Shown: one piece after another, positions 1 to 6,604 of the stretch
How positions within the stretch are numbered: the stretch's first letter is position 1
Layout: each line of letters opens with the position of its first letter
DNA from: an uncultured Roseobacter sp.
GTDB lineage: Bacteria > Pseudomonadota > Alphaproteobacteria > Rhodobacterales > Rhodobacteraceae
Assembly (NCBI RefSeq): GCF_947495275.1
Contig: NZ_CANLYL010000013.1
Span: 1-64,000, forward strand
Direction: 5' to 3'
Length of the DNA stretch: 64,000 nucleotides
Notes under the pieces: model-generated
What the model was told of the DNA's origin: nothing
Databases searched by the model: none
What the model saw: only the letters and a program-made list of their open reading frames with translations
Translations under genes and position numbers: made by a program

Positions 1-215
1 CTTGTGTCGTTTGATTCCCATCTTTGATCCTCCGTTTCCTAACTATAGGGCCGGACCACTTCAGCGGGGGAGGATCAGTTGGAAAGAGCCCATTTATCAT
101 TAGCACCTCAGTAGACGAAAACTTGATCAGGCTAAAAATTGAAGAAAGTGACGATACTGAGATCAGAGAGTTATTTTTGAACGGCCTAAACAGCATTGTT
201 CATCAATAAAAAGTC
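1..215. other. Left edge, no supported gene
   Basis: No gene can be supported here. A 61-codon frame from a TTG at 24 ends at 209, but it has no ribosome binding site, no recognisable motif and an in-frame stop just upstream. It could be the tail of a decayed gene. The segment is AT-richer than the core genome to the right. Confidence 0.4.
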
Positions 216-322
216 TGGTGTGGCTAGAGGGACTTGAACCCCCACGCTGTAAAGCCCTCCAACTTAAATCTGGCGTGTCTATCATTTCCGACGCGCCCGC
301 AGTCACCTGCGGCTAGTACACC
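216..322 (-). other. tRNA-Leu(UAA)-like element with long closing stem
   Basis: On the minus strand the 3' part reads like a tRNA: a T-arm (GGGGG, TTCAAGT, CCCTC) followed by TAGCCAC-A-CCA at 216-226. A Leu-like D-arm (GTCGGAAATGATAGAC) and an anticodon-like loop TTTAAGT (UAA) lie upstream. The expected acceptor 5' strand GTGGCTA is missing at the normal place. Instead a GTGA-capped hairpin (CCGCAG/CTGCGG) intervenes, and TGGTGTACTAG at 312-322 pairs with the 3' end to give an 11-bp closing stem with one mismatch and one bulge. The anticodon stem is weak (3 bp). It is therefore either a degenerate tRNA or a tRNA-derived structure on the mobile element. I do not claim it is charged or translated. 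Confidence 0.45.
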
Positions 323-544
323 AAAGTCGTCACTGGAAAAGCCTCAATTTCGCTCAAACCGTCCGAGCTTAAAACTGGAATTTCGCGAAAGCTGATGGAA
401 TGGCTGCTTTTTGGAAGGTGCGCTGCGGCATCACGGTCTGAGTTTGATGGTAACTTAGGGCCGTCCGTTTGACTTTGCAAAGTCCGCTTTCTGCGCAGAG
501 TCGACCTTGATGCTGGTCGTGGCGACGGTTTGCCTCTCACTCCT
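323..544. other. Intergenic, nothing recognised
   Basis: This stretch separates the tRNA-like element from the 3' end of the replication-relaxation gene. A minus-strand open frame (313-642) overlaps that gene out of frame and has an unnatural Ser/Arg/Pro-rich composition, so it is not called. Confidence 0.4.
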
Positions 545-1345
545 TTACCCAGAAACAACACACCTAATCGAGCGCGAAAGTTCATCGTATTTTGGCACTG
601 GCATTGAAACATACTGCAACAAAAATTGCTGATCACTTTCATTCAGTAGATTGTTGAACTGCAATCGTCGTTTGGCACTCGTGAACATCCAAAGAACCGC
701 GAGATTTGATTTCAGGCCATAGTGCTTTTGGTGCAATTTCTGCTGCAGCAGTTCGCGATATTGAGCGACGGACTTCTGCAGCGATTTCCGCGCTGCCGCC
801 GAGCGCACCGGCTCAGTACCCCGATCTATCTCCAGCGTGAAGGCCCGATAGCCTTCTGGATACTTGATCGCAAAGAGCTGGTCTGGGATCAGTTTGTGCC
901 GCCCCACCGGTATCGCCAGCGGTGCGTTCTTGATCGCCAATATCATTGACGCGGGGATGTATTCCAAACCGGCCCTTATCGCCGCAATTTCAATGGCGTT
1001 GGAGACTGCCGAAACCCAGTAGCCATGCCACCAATGGCCCGTTGGGCGGCAATGACGTTCAAGTTCCTGTTCGCATGACAAACGATCCCACCCTAACGGT
1101 GTCAAATCGTACACATATGGATTAAAGTCCGCCTTGGCGATCTGCTTTTGTTGCGGCGGTAGTCTCAGATATCCTGCCGCCCGTAAGGTTTGCAGCCGTC
1201 GCAAACTGGTATCGCGACAACGGTGTGTATCTCGCGTCAACTCAAATAAGAATTCAGATGATTGCGGTCCATGCCGATCGATATGTGCAAACCAGCGCAA
1301 TTCGCGGGCGGTGACGGAGATGTCGGATTGTGTGCGGGTTTTCAT
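545..1345 (-). CDS. Replication-relaxation family protein
   Basis: A 266-aa soluble protein. Residues about 10-90 look like a winged-helix DNA-binding domain (SVTARELRWFAHIDRHGPQ, then a Leu-rich helix and AGYLRL). The C-terminal half has the Replic_Relax pattern LIPDQLF followed by FTLEIDRGTEPV, whose Asp and Glu resemble a PD-(D/E)XK nuclease-like core. Members of this family sit on plasmids and integrative elements and are thought to act in DNA relaxation or initiation during replication and transfer. VirD4-type ATPases in the same island (15165, 21041) support a mobilisation role. No classical relaxase (MobA/TraI, three-His motif) is seen in the window, so this could be the DNA-processing partner. 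That last point is inference. Confidence 0.7.
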   Translation of the reverse strand: MKTRTQSDISVTARELRWFAHIDRHGPQSSEFLFELTRDTHRCRDTSLRRLQTLRAAGYLRLPPQQKQIAKADFNPYVYDLTPLGWDRLSCEQELERHCRPTGHWWHGYWVSAVSNAIEIAAIRAGLEYIPASMILAIKNAPLAIPVGRHKLIPDQLFAIKYPEGYRAFTLEIDRGTEPVRSAAARKSLQKSVAQYRELLQQKLHQKHYGLKSNLAVLWMFTSAKRRLQFNNLLNESDQQFLLQYVSMPVPKYDELSRSIRCVVSG

Positions 1346-1559
1346 GCCTCCAAACTGACGCTAGTCTGCCTTGAAGCCTAGCGTTCGCTGCAAAGGTCTG
1401 TTGAATTTTTGAGACCAAGATTTTCGAGGGTCTGGCTATGTTCCGCTGTGAGGTGCAATGTGCTCTGGCGGACATGCACAGCGCAAAAATCGCTGTTGCA
1501 ACCCTGCCGCAGGTCGACTTTTTCGCTGAACTCGTTCTGTCGGTGTTCAGCGCGATACC

Positions 1560-2123
1560 TCACCACATCCGGTCGGAAAGCTCCAGCTGCTCCGGTCCCA
1601 GCACCGTTGAATAGATCGCGGTGGTGCGCATCGACGCGTGGCCCATCCAGCGCTGCAGCATGTGCAGCGGCACGCCTGAGAGAATAGCGCGTGTACCATA
1701 GGCATGCCGCAGCCCGCGTGGGCAGGCTTTGGCCCCGTCGATCTGGGCCTCATGCATCAGACCCTTGATCCAGCGGTATGCGGTAATGCGGGGAATGATC
1801 CGGTTTTCCTGTGACCACAGGTAGTCAGTCCCTGCCGCTCCTGATAGCGGCCGCAATTCAGAGACCAGTGCCACCGGCATCGGGATTTCGCGGATTACAT
1901 GGTGGTGTCGTTTTTTCAGCGACCGCACCGAGATCACCCGTGCTTCGATCTGCAGCGAGCCTGAGCGCAGCGCCCGCACCTCCGAAAGCCTGCAGCCGGT
2001 GTAGGCCAGCGTCAGTGCAAAGCGCCGCACCGCCGGTGTCGCCTGACGCGCGACCGCAATGAAGCGCTGGAGTTCAGCCGCATTGAGATATAGACGTTCG
2101 TTTCGCTCATTATACAGGCGCAT
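1560..2123 (-). CDS. Short FimB/FimE-type tyrosine recombinase
   Basis: A 187-aa catalytic-domain-only tyrosine recombinase, the length of the fimbrial phase-switch recombinases FimB/FimE and lacking the N-terminal SAM-like core-binding domain of phage integrases. Visible active-site residues are R45 (TGCRLSEV), K70/K71 (RSLKKR), R139-H140 (RGLRHAYG, with Arg at the usual first-His position), H162 (WMGHA) and Y171 (TTAIYS). The frame is open upstream to 2348, but the alignable start is the ATG at 2123, matching its paralogue at 5726, which also begins near LY...RLYLNA. Palindromic sites with a GGT centre lie 79 and 210 bp upstream. It probably acts on these or represses itself there (inference). 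Confidence 0.85.
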   Translation of the reverse strand: MRLYNERNERLYLNAAELQRFIAVARQATPAVRRFALTLAYTGCRLSEVRALRSGSLQIEARVISVRSLKKRHHHVIREIPMPVALVSELRPLSGAAGTDYLWSQENRIIPRITAYRWIKGLMHEAQIDGAKACPRGLRHAYGTRAILSGVPLHMLQRWMGHASMRTTAIYSTVLGPEQLELSDRMW

Positions 2124-2201
2124 GGAAGTTTGCTGTGTGGGAATGGGGAGCATAGGCAGGGTGGCACCACCGCAATTCTGGCCCCCTCCAACAAATCCAT
2201 T

Positions 2202-2226
2202 GATACAGTATTGGTAATTTTGTATC
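2202..2226 (+). repeat. Palindromic site 1, ATTGGTAAT core (GGT orientation)
   Basis: Left arm GATACAGTATT, centre GGT at 2213-2215, right arm AATTTTGTATC. The arms match as an inverted repeat at 9 of 11 positions. The nine-base core ATTGGTAAT is shared with the sites at 2333 and 5612. The size (two 11-bp arms around a short spacer) suits a tyrosine-recombinase crossover site or a dimeric operator. It lies 79 bp upstream of the recombinase start at 2123. Confidence 0.65.
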
Positions 2227-2332
2227 CGGCGCGATTTACCGTTTAGATGCAGGGCAGTACCGGCAGCGAGTTTCAATTTGATCGCACCGTTCTGGCCGAA
2301 ATCTGACCTTAGGACATTGCGAATAAAGCAAT
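2227..2332. promoter_or_regulatory. Candidate invertible promoter segment
   Basis: This 106-bp non-coding segment is bracketed by the inverted palindromes and lies between the divergent recombinase (minus) and VPLPA-CTERM (plus) genes. A promoter-like TACAAT is visible on the minus strand inside the right palindrome, and TTGATA at 2200-2205 resembles a -35 box, but no convincing full promoter is assigned. The role as a switch rests on the site geometry, not on demonstrated inversion. Confidence 0.4.
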
Positions 2333-2357
2333 TGTACAAAATTACCAATTTTGTATC
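2333..2357 (-). repeat. Palindromic site 2, same core in opposite orientation (ACC)
   Basis: Left arm TGTACAAAATT, centre ACC at 2343-2345, right arm AATTTTGTATC. The right arm is identical to that of site 1, while the centre is reversed, so sites 1 and 2 form an inverted pair. It ends 48 bp before the GTG start of the VPLPA-CTERM gene. Recombination between the pair would invert about 130 bp (2215-2343). Confidence 0.65.
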
Positions 2358-2405
2358 AGCCTACCTTGGGGAAAACGGCAGCGCGAATTGGCTGGGAGGC
2401 CCCTT

Positions 2406-3065
2406 GTGCAACGTTCTGTTATTTTTCCTGCGTGTATCGCCCTTACCCTTGGCTGCCTGTTGCAGGTGGCCCCCGCATCGGCGGCGACGGTTGTCATCAA
2501 TGATGGTGATCTGACGGACTATGACCCCGACGACGACTACATCTTTGATCTGGCCCTGACGGACATTGATCCGACAGTGACCCTTGGCTTTAATCTCGAT
2601 GCTGGTGAAGCCATTCCTTTTGTGCTCAATTCGCCGTCGAATTCGTCCATTCTGGCCGCTGTGACCACTGGTCCCGATGGATCAGGCACAACCCTCATCA
2701 ATTTCCAGAGCACGGGCGGCGGCCCGTTTGAGGTCTTCGCGAACACCACAATTCCCTTTGAAATGGAGGCTGCCTTCGGCGCAACCCAGTGGTGGACGAT
2801 ATCGCTGGCCGGACAGGCGGGTGAAGCGGCTCTGGTGGACGGCCCCCTCTATCTTGCCGCCCTGATGTCACCGGCAGCAGCCAAGGCCGGACGTGGCACA
2901 TTCTCATTTGTGAGCGACGCCTCTGGCACGCAGACCACTTTTTATGCCGATGACGGTGACGGCGGCACCGGCCCGTCATCGGTCCCGCTACCGGCAGCGG
3001 GATGGCTGCTGCTGGCCAGTCTGGGAGTGATGTTTCGGTTTGGCCGTGGTCGGCAACATGTATGA
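2406..3065 (+). CDS. VPLPA-CTERM sorting-signal surface/secreted protein
   Basis: The start is placed at GTG 2406 because GGGAGG lies six bases upstream; an in-frame TTG at 2388 has no such support. The product is 219 aa. Residues 1-27 form a signal peptide (hydrophobic IFPACIALTLGCLLQVAPASA). The middle is a low-Lys, Asp/Thr/Gly-rich beta-type domain without a recognised family. The C-terminus has VPLPA, a hydrophobic helix (AGWLLLASLGVMF) and a basic tail (RFGRGRQHV), the tripartite PEP-CTERM-like signal processed by exosortases. No exosortase is in this window. Its upstream region carries the inverted palindromes and its neighbour is a FimB-like recombinase, so ON/OFF expression is plausible. 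Confidence 0.75.
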   Translation: MQRSVIFPACIALTLGCLLQVAPASAATVVINDGDLTDYDPDDDYIFDLALTDIDPTVTLGFNLDAGEAIPFVLNSPSNSSILAAVTTGPDGSGTTLINFQSTGGGPFEVFANTTIPFEMEAAFGATQWWTISLAGQAGEAALVDGPLYLAALMSPAAAKAGRGTFSFVSDASGTQTTFYADDGDGGTGPSSVPLPAAGWLLLASLGVMFRFGRGRQHV

Positions 3066-3192
3066 CAGCTGCAATTGCCGAAGCAGAGGTGTCTCTGACC
3101 CCTCGTGACGGGACTGCGGCCAGCACATTCGAATGCGCCCGCGCGCCCTGCAGATGCACCCATCGCGAAATACTCAAACAGAGGAACTTTAA

Positions 3193-3444
3193 ATGAATAT
3201 TCTTGCCGTTATCCTGAACTTCTTCTGCCCTGGAGTTGGCAGCTTTGTCGTGGGTGCTGGTGGCGCGGGCATCGCCCAGCTGCTGATCTTCGGCACCGGC
3301 CTCTTCATGGTCATGACGCTGATCATGCTGCCCATCGGCGTGATCCTGATGGGCGTGGCGTGGATCTGGGGCCTGATCACCGCCGCCACGGTCAAGAAGG
3401 CACCACAGCAGATCGTTGTGGTTGAGACCAGGGCTGACCAGTGA
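3193..3444 (+). CDS. Small two-helix membrane protein
   Basis: An 83-aa protein preceded by GAGGAACTTTAA, a good ribosome binding site. Two hydrophobic segments are visible (about residues 4-30 and 33-63), with Gly-rich turns (CPGVGSFVVGAGGAGIAQLL) and a conserved-looking GVAWIWGLITA near the end, then a short charged tail. Its layout resembles small YqaE/TM2-like membrane proteins, but I cannot assign a family. Its stop overlaps the next gene's GTG (GTGA), so the two are probably co-translated. Confidence 0.6.
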   Translation: MNILAVILNFFCPGVGSFVVGAGGAGIAQLLIFGTGLFMVMTLIMLPIGVILMGVAWIWGLITAATVKKAPQQIVVVETRADQ

Positions 3445-3830
3445 TCACAGCAGGCATCCCAAATATGACCCCAGTAAAAACGTCCCTCGCCATCAGCTGT
3501 GCGCTCATCATGGCCGTCGCAACATCGGCGATGGCCCAGAGATATGTCGGCAGCGAAGGCCCTTCAAAAGAGGTGGTCCTGAAAAACCTCAAGCAGATCA
3601 GCCGCTGCATAAAAAAGAACACCAACGTGATCGACGTCATTGGCATACACGGCTCGGAGGCGCGCAAGACCGTGGTGGTCCGCTACGGGCGCAAGCCCAG
3701 TGACAACTACTGGGACAACGGAAAAGTCAGTCTGGTGCGCTTTGATAATTCCAATGAATGGATGCTGAGCTGTTCATGGGGGGATGGCCTGAACGGATTT
3801 GGCACCGAAATGCGGATCATTACGCGGTAG
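3441..3830 (+). CDS. Small secreted protein of unknown function
   Basis: A 129-aa product. The GTG start overlaps the preceding stop; an internal ATG at 3465 is an alternative start. A signal peptide (KTSLAISCALIMAVATSAMAQ) is followed by about 95 residues with two cysteines (SRCIKK and LSCSWGDG), which could form a disulphide in the periplasm. No family is recognised. Confidence 0.6.
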   Translation: MITAGIPNMTPVKTSLAISCALIMAVATSAMAQRYVGSEGPSKEVVLKNLKQISRCIKKNTNVIDVIGIHGSEARKTVVVRYGRKPSDNYWDNGKVSLVRFDNSNEWMLSCSWGDGLNGFGTEMRIITR

Positions 3831-3982
3831 GGCTTGTCTGAAACTGAAGGCGCATTGTCAGCTTTTGGCTGCAACAAGCGGAATGGTGCGATGCCGTGGG
3901 GTCTTGCCAAAGTGGTGCGGGCTCACATCACATCAAGCAGGGCAAGCTGTGCTGCGACTGAGCAGAAGAAATGCTGATATGA

Positions 3983-4255
3983 TCAGCGTTTGAATGGTAC
4001 GACGTTGCCGCCGCCGTTTTGGAATGCGAGTGCGCCTTCAGACCGAATGGTGATCACAGCCTCAGCGAACGCGGCCTTGTCGTCGTCGAACAGATCGTCC
4101 CACACAATCGATGTTCCGTCTGCTGTGACAACTTCAAGTGACCAGCCGTGAATTCCCTCAAGTTTGTATATTCCCACATCGAAGGAAATGCCATCCTCGA
4201 CGATCTGCTGGGACATGCCGGATCTGACCAGATTTGGCTCTCGTTCTCTTGGCAT
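3983..4255 (-). CDS. Small conserved-looking acidic protein
   Basis: A 90-aa soluble protein with coherent composition (GWSLEVVTADGTSIVWDDLFDDDKAAFAEAV, ending NVVPFKR). The start could also be the internal Met at residue 14 (4216). There is no catalytic motif or membrane segment, and the function is unknown. It is convergent with the upstream small secreted gene, with about 150 bp between them. Confidence 0.5.
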   Translation of the reverse strand: MPREREPNLVRSGMSQQIVEDGISFDVGIYKLEGIHGWSLEVVTADGTSIVWDDLFDDDKAAFAEAVITIRSEGALAFQNGGGNVVPFKR

Positions 4256-4568
4256 GGCGAGTTCCCGAAATAACGCTGTTCGGTGAAGATATCACGAAGA
4301 GCCGATGGCTCCAAGTCAGCTAAGTTGGGAACGTCATTTGCAGAAATCGCGCGCCGCGCAACATGACGTTGCGAGAAGGCGGGAGCTTCAGATCACGCGA
4401 TGGGAAGTGGACGTTTCCAAGTACTTTGTTGCGCAAGTCATGACACAAGCACCAGTCGTGTTTAACTCGCAGACAGGGCAGCGGAAGTGGAGCGCAAATC
4501 TGTTGCGAGTGAATCGAGCGGCCTCAAAAAAGGTTTCTCACTGGCAAAACGTCGACTAGCATCACCAC
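4256..4568. other. Gap without a supported gene
   Basis: An 84-codon plus-strand frame (4305-4559) spans most of this gap. It lacks a ribosome binding site and any motif, so I leave it uncalled. No repeats or RNA structures stand out. Confidence 0.35.
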
Positions 4569-5165
4569 ATGGAAACCGTACTGCTATTACTTCTCCTTGT
4601 TGCTGTGGTCGTCGCTTTTGCGATCCGAAGTAAAAATACATCGGATGCGCCGCCGTCTGCTCAAATTGTACCCATAACCACCCGCAGCGCGCCAAAACCA
4701 TTTGACCAACGGACGACGAAAACTGCGCAAGAGGTTCTGCAAGGATCTGCCTACGTCGTGGACGGCGACACGGTCACCATCAAGAAGACGCAAATACGGC
4801 TATTTGGGGTAGATGCGCCCGAGCTGAACCACCCTCATGGAAAGAAAGCCAAATGGGCATTGGTATCAATGTGCAATGGGCAAACGATCCGTGCGGAAAT
4901 TGTCGCAAAAGATGATCACGGTCGAACCGTCGCCAAATGCTATCTACCCGATGGCAAAGACTTGTCTGCCGAGATGGTCAAACTTGGTCTCGCGATTGAT
5001 TGGCCAAAGTTCTCTGGTGGCCAGTATAGAGCATTGGAAACTTCTGATGCCCGGAAAAAGATGTGGTTGGCGGATGCCAGACAAAAAGGCCGTATGCACG
5101 TCTGGGAGAAGTTCGAGCTCAGTCAAAAGGCGCGCGGCAGATCAGAAAAGCCAGATGCATCGTAG
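4569..5165 (+). CDS. Membrane-anchored or secreted thermonuclease-family (SNase-like) nuclease
   Basis: A 198-aa protein. The N-terminus is a strong hydrophobic anchor or signal (METVLLLLLLVAVVVAFAI), followed by a linker. The SNase domain begins near residue 60: VVDGDTVTI, then IRLFGVDAPELNHPHGKKAK, then DDHGRTVAKCYLPDGKDLSAEMVKLGLA. In Staphylococcus nuclease the matching Asp/Arg/Glu residues bind calcium and cleave DNA/RNA; here the Asp of DGDT, the Asp/Glu of DAPE and the Arg of HGRT are present. It probably degrades nucleic acid outside the cytoplasm. It is followed closely by a transglutaminase-like gene on the same strand. Confidence 0.8.
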   Translation: METVLLLLLLVAVVVAFAIRSKNTSDAPPSAQIVPITTRSAPKPFDQRTTKTAQEVLQGSAYVVDGDTVTIKKTQIRLFGVDAPELNHPHGKKAKWALVSMCNGQTIRAEIVAKDDHGRTVAKCYLPDGKDLSAEMVKLGLAIDWPKFSGGQYRALETSDARKKMWLADARQKGRMHVWEKFELSQKARGRSEKPDAS

Positions 5166-5173
5166 ATGCGCAC

Positions 5174-5596
5174 ATGCACATAAACGATATCGAAGCTTCC
5201 GCGCAGCGCTTCCGACGTGCTCTTGATGAAATCCATGAACATCTGGGCGTGCCGTTTGACCAATTTCCGCATGGTTGTTGCGGCGATACCTCTGAACTCC
5301 TTGCGGCTTTTCTTACCGACGAAGGGCTTGGTATCTTCCGGTATGTCTCTGGATGGCGCGAGGATGACAGCACTTCGCACGCTTGGTTAGAGCAAGAGTG
5401 CGTCGTTGTTGATGTGACCGCAGATCAGTTTGAAGACTGCATTGGTCGGCCATTTGTTACAACAGATCGAACTTGGCACACGCAGTTTTTGAGGCGACAA
5501 GATGCGCGCGAAAATGGTGATTTTCGAGAAGCAGGTGAGCCGCCTCACCTCGTCAACGCTTATGCAAAGCTGACGAAGCATCTTTTGACGGGATAG
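5174..5596 (+). CDS. Transglutaminase/papain-fold-like small protein
   Basis: The frame is open upstream to 5063 over the thermonuclease, but the ATG at 5174, eight bases past that gene's stop, is the likely start, giving 140 aa. A Cys-His-Asp order typical of transglutaminase-like cysteine hydrolases is visible: HGCCGDTSELL, then TSHAWLE, then VVDVTADQF. This is motif-level inference; the substrate is unknown. It may be co-transcribed with the thermonuclease gene. Confidence 0.55.
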   Translation: MHINDIEASAQRFRRALDEIHEHLGVPFDQFPHGCCGDTSELLAAFLTDEGLGIFRYVSGWREDDSTSHAWLEQECVVVDVTADQFEDCIGRPFVTTDRTWHTQFLRRQDARENGDFREAGEPPHLVNAYAKLTKHLLTG

Positions 5597-5611
5597 ACGC
5601 CCATCGCGTTA

Positions 5612-5640
5612 CTTAACACTATTGGTAATAGTGTTAAGTG
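5612..5640. repeat. Perfect 13-bp palindrome with GGT centre (site 3)
   Basis: Arms ACTTAACACTATT and AATAGTGTTAAGT are perfect inverted repeats around GGT. The core ATTGGTAAT equals that of sites 1 and 2, although the outer arms differ. It lies 85 bp upstream of the second FimB-like recombinase, nearly the same spacing as site 1 from the first. No U-run follows, so a terminator is unlikely. Confidence 0.7.
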
Positions 5641-5696
5641 ATCTGCCTTTCATCACCCGTGGATAGATCGGTTCAGTCTGTTTTTTCACTTCGCAG

Positions 5697-5724
5697 CTTA
5701 ACGCTTTTCGGGTAAACCGTTAAA
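5697..5724. promoter_or_regulatory. Possible weak partner dyad at recombinase start
   Basis: CTTAACG at 5697-5703 and CGTTAAA at 5718-5724 form a 6-7 bp inverted repeat ending one base before the ATG at 5726. The left half matches the arm of site 3 (CTTAACxCTxTT). It might be a second binding site or an autorepression operator. The match is imperfect and could be chance. Confidence 0.3.
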
Positions 5725-5725
5725 T

Positions 5726-6331
5726 ATGACCGAAACGAGCCTCTATGACGGTCACGGCAACCGCCTCTATTTGAATGCTGAAGAACGCGCGGCCTTCCTC
5801 GCTGTGGCGCGCAAACAGCCCGCGCGGGATCGCACCCTGTGTGAGACTTTGCACTTCACCGGGTGCCGCCCGTCTGAACTGGTCGAGATCACACCTGCGC
5901 GCGTCGATCTGTCGGGCGGGACGGTCGCGCTGCGGTCCCTCAAGAAGCGCAAGGATGCCTCTGGTGCTCAGAAGATTGTCTATCGCGCGGTGCCTGTGCC
6001 GCCAGACTACTTGGATACACTGAATACCGCGCACGGCATTCGCGAGGCGCAGAAGTCGCGCAAGCTGGCAAGTGTTGCGATCTGGCCGCTCAGCCGCGCG
6101 CGCGTGTGGCAGATCGTGAAACGGATCATGACCGAAGCCGGGATCGCGGATGCACCGCATCGCAGCCCGAAGGGCCTGCGCCACGGGTTCGGGATCAATG
6201 CGACCGTGAACGGTATTCCGCTGCACATGCTGCAAAAATGGATGGGCCATGCCCAGCTCAGCACGACCGCGATCTATGCCGATGCTGTGGGCAAGGAAGA
6301 GCACGACATTGCGTCGAGGATGTGGGGGTAA
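5726..6331 (+). CDS. Short FimB/FimE-type tyrosine recombinase (second copy)
   Basis: A 201-aa catalytic-domain-only recombinase and a clear paralogue of the one at 1560 (shared NRLYLNAEE, RSLKKR, GLRHGFG, HMLQKWMGHA). Active-site residues: R48 (TGCRPSEL), K73/K74, R152-H153, H175, Y184 (TTAIYADA). A Lys replaces the usual first His of the HxxR box. It carries no N-terminal arm-binding domain. The perfect palindrome at 5612-5640 lies upstream and a tRNA-like fold (6523-6594) downstream. It may invert or excise a small DNA segment, or resolve multimers; no second well-matched site was found near it. Confidence 0.85.
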   Translation: MTETSLYDGHGNRLYLNAEERAAFLAVARKQPARDRTLCETLHFTGCRPSELVEITPARVDLSGGTVALRSLKKRKDASGAQKIVYRAVPVPPDYLDTLNTAHGIREAQKSRKLASVAIWPLSRARVWQIVKRIMTEAGIADAPHRSPKGLRHGFGINATVNGIPLHMLQKWMGHAQLSTTAIYADAVGKEEHDIASRMWG

Positions 6332-6522
6332 GCCATTGAAAATCAGTTACCGCCCCAAGTGTTGCGCAAAGGACCGTTTTTGGCGCATGAGTTATGTCAT
6401 AGGGTTTTTGGCATGCTGCACACTTTGATTAGTTCGACGTGAAAAACGCTAGACAGGGTGTAGGTTGGACCCTGCTAGCTCTGTGGTTCCGAGCTTGGTG
6501 TGTGTTGTTTAGTTGAGACTGC
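6332..6522. other. Intergenic, nothing recognised
   Basis: Region between the second recombinase and the tRNA-like fold. No gene, strong palindrome or repeat copy of the ATTGGTAAT core was found here. Confidence 0.4.
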
Positions 6523-6594
6523 GGTCGGCGCACCCCTCCTGGGAGTCGAACCCAGACCGAGCATCCTCCTTTGGAAGAGAGAAGTGCGCCGACC
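6523..6594 (-). other. tRNA-like fold: 16-bp closing stem with T-arm, no D-arm
   Basis: On the minus strand, GGTCGGCGCACTTCTC (6594-6579) pairs with GAGGGGTGCGCCGACC (6538-6523): 11 perfect pairs, then five more including two G-U. Stacked on it is a canonical T-arm (CTGGG, TTCGACT, CCCAG; 6555-6539). The connecting strand holds TCTTCCAAAGGAGG, which reads as a poor anticodon arm (TCC or CCA) and also contains AAAGGAGGATG, a Shine-Dalgarno plus ATG. No D-arm or CCA is encoded. It is not a standard tRNA gene. A tRNA-derived recombination or regulatory RNA structure is possible. Confidence 0.45.
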
Positions 6595-6604
6595 AACTAC
6601 TAAT

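Noticed and set aside
24-209. 61-codon frame from TTG
   Set aside because: No ribosome binding site, motif or coding character strong enough to call.
4305-4559. 84-codon frame in the gap before the thermonuclease
   Set aside because: No start signal and no recognisable domain; the gap fits non-coding DNA equally well.
5612-5640. Palindrome as an intrinsic terminator
   Set aside because: AT-rich stem, three-base loop and no U-run. The shared core with sites near the other recombinase favours a protein-binding or recombination site.
6528-6600. Ordinary tRNA-Gly or tRNA-Trp gene
   Set aside because: The 3' acceptor strand GAGGGGT has no ACCCCTC partner, there is no D-arm and no CCA. The long closing stem is the better fold.
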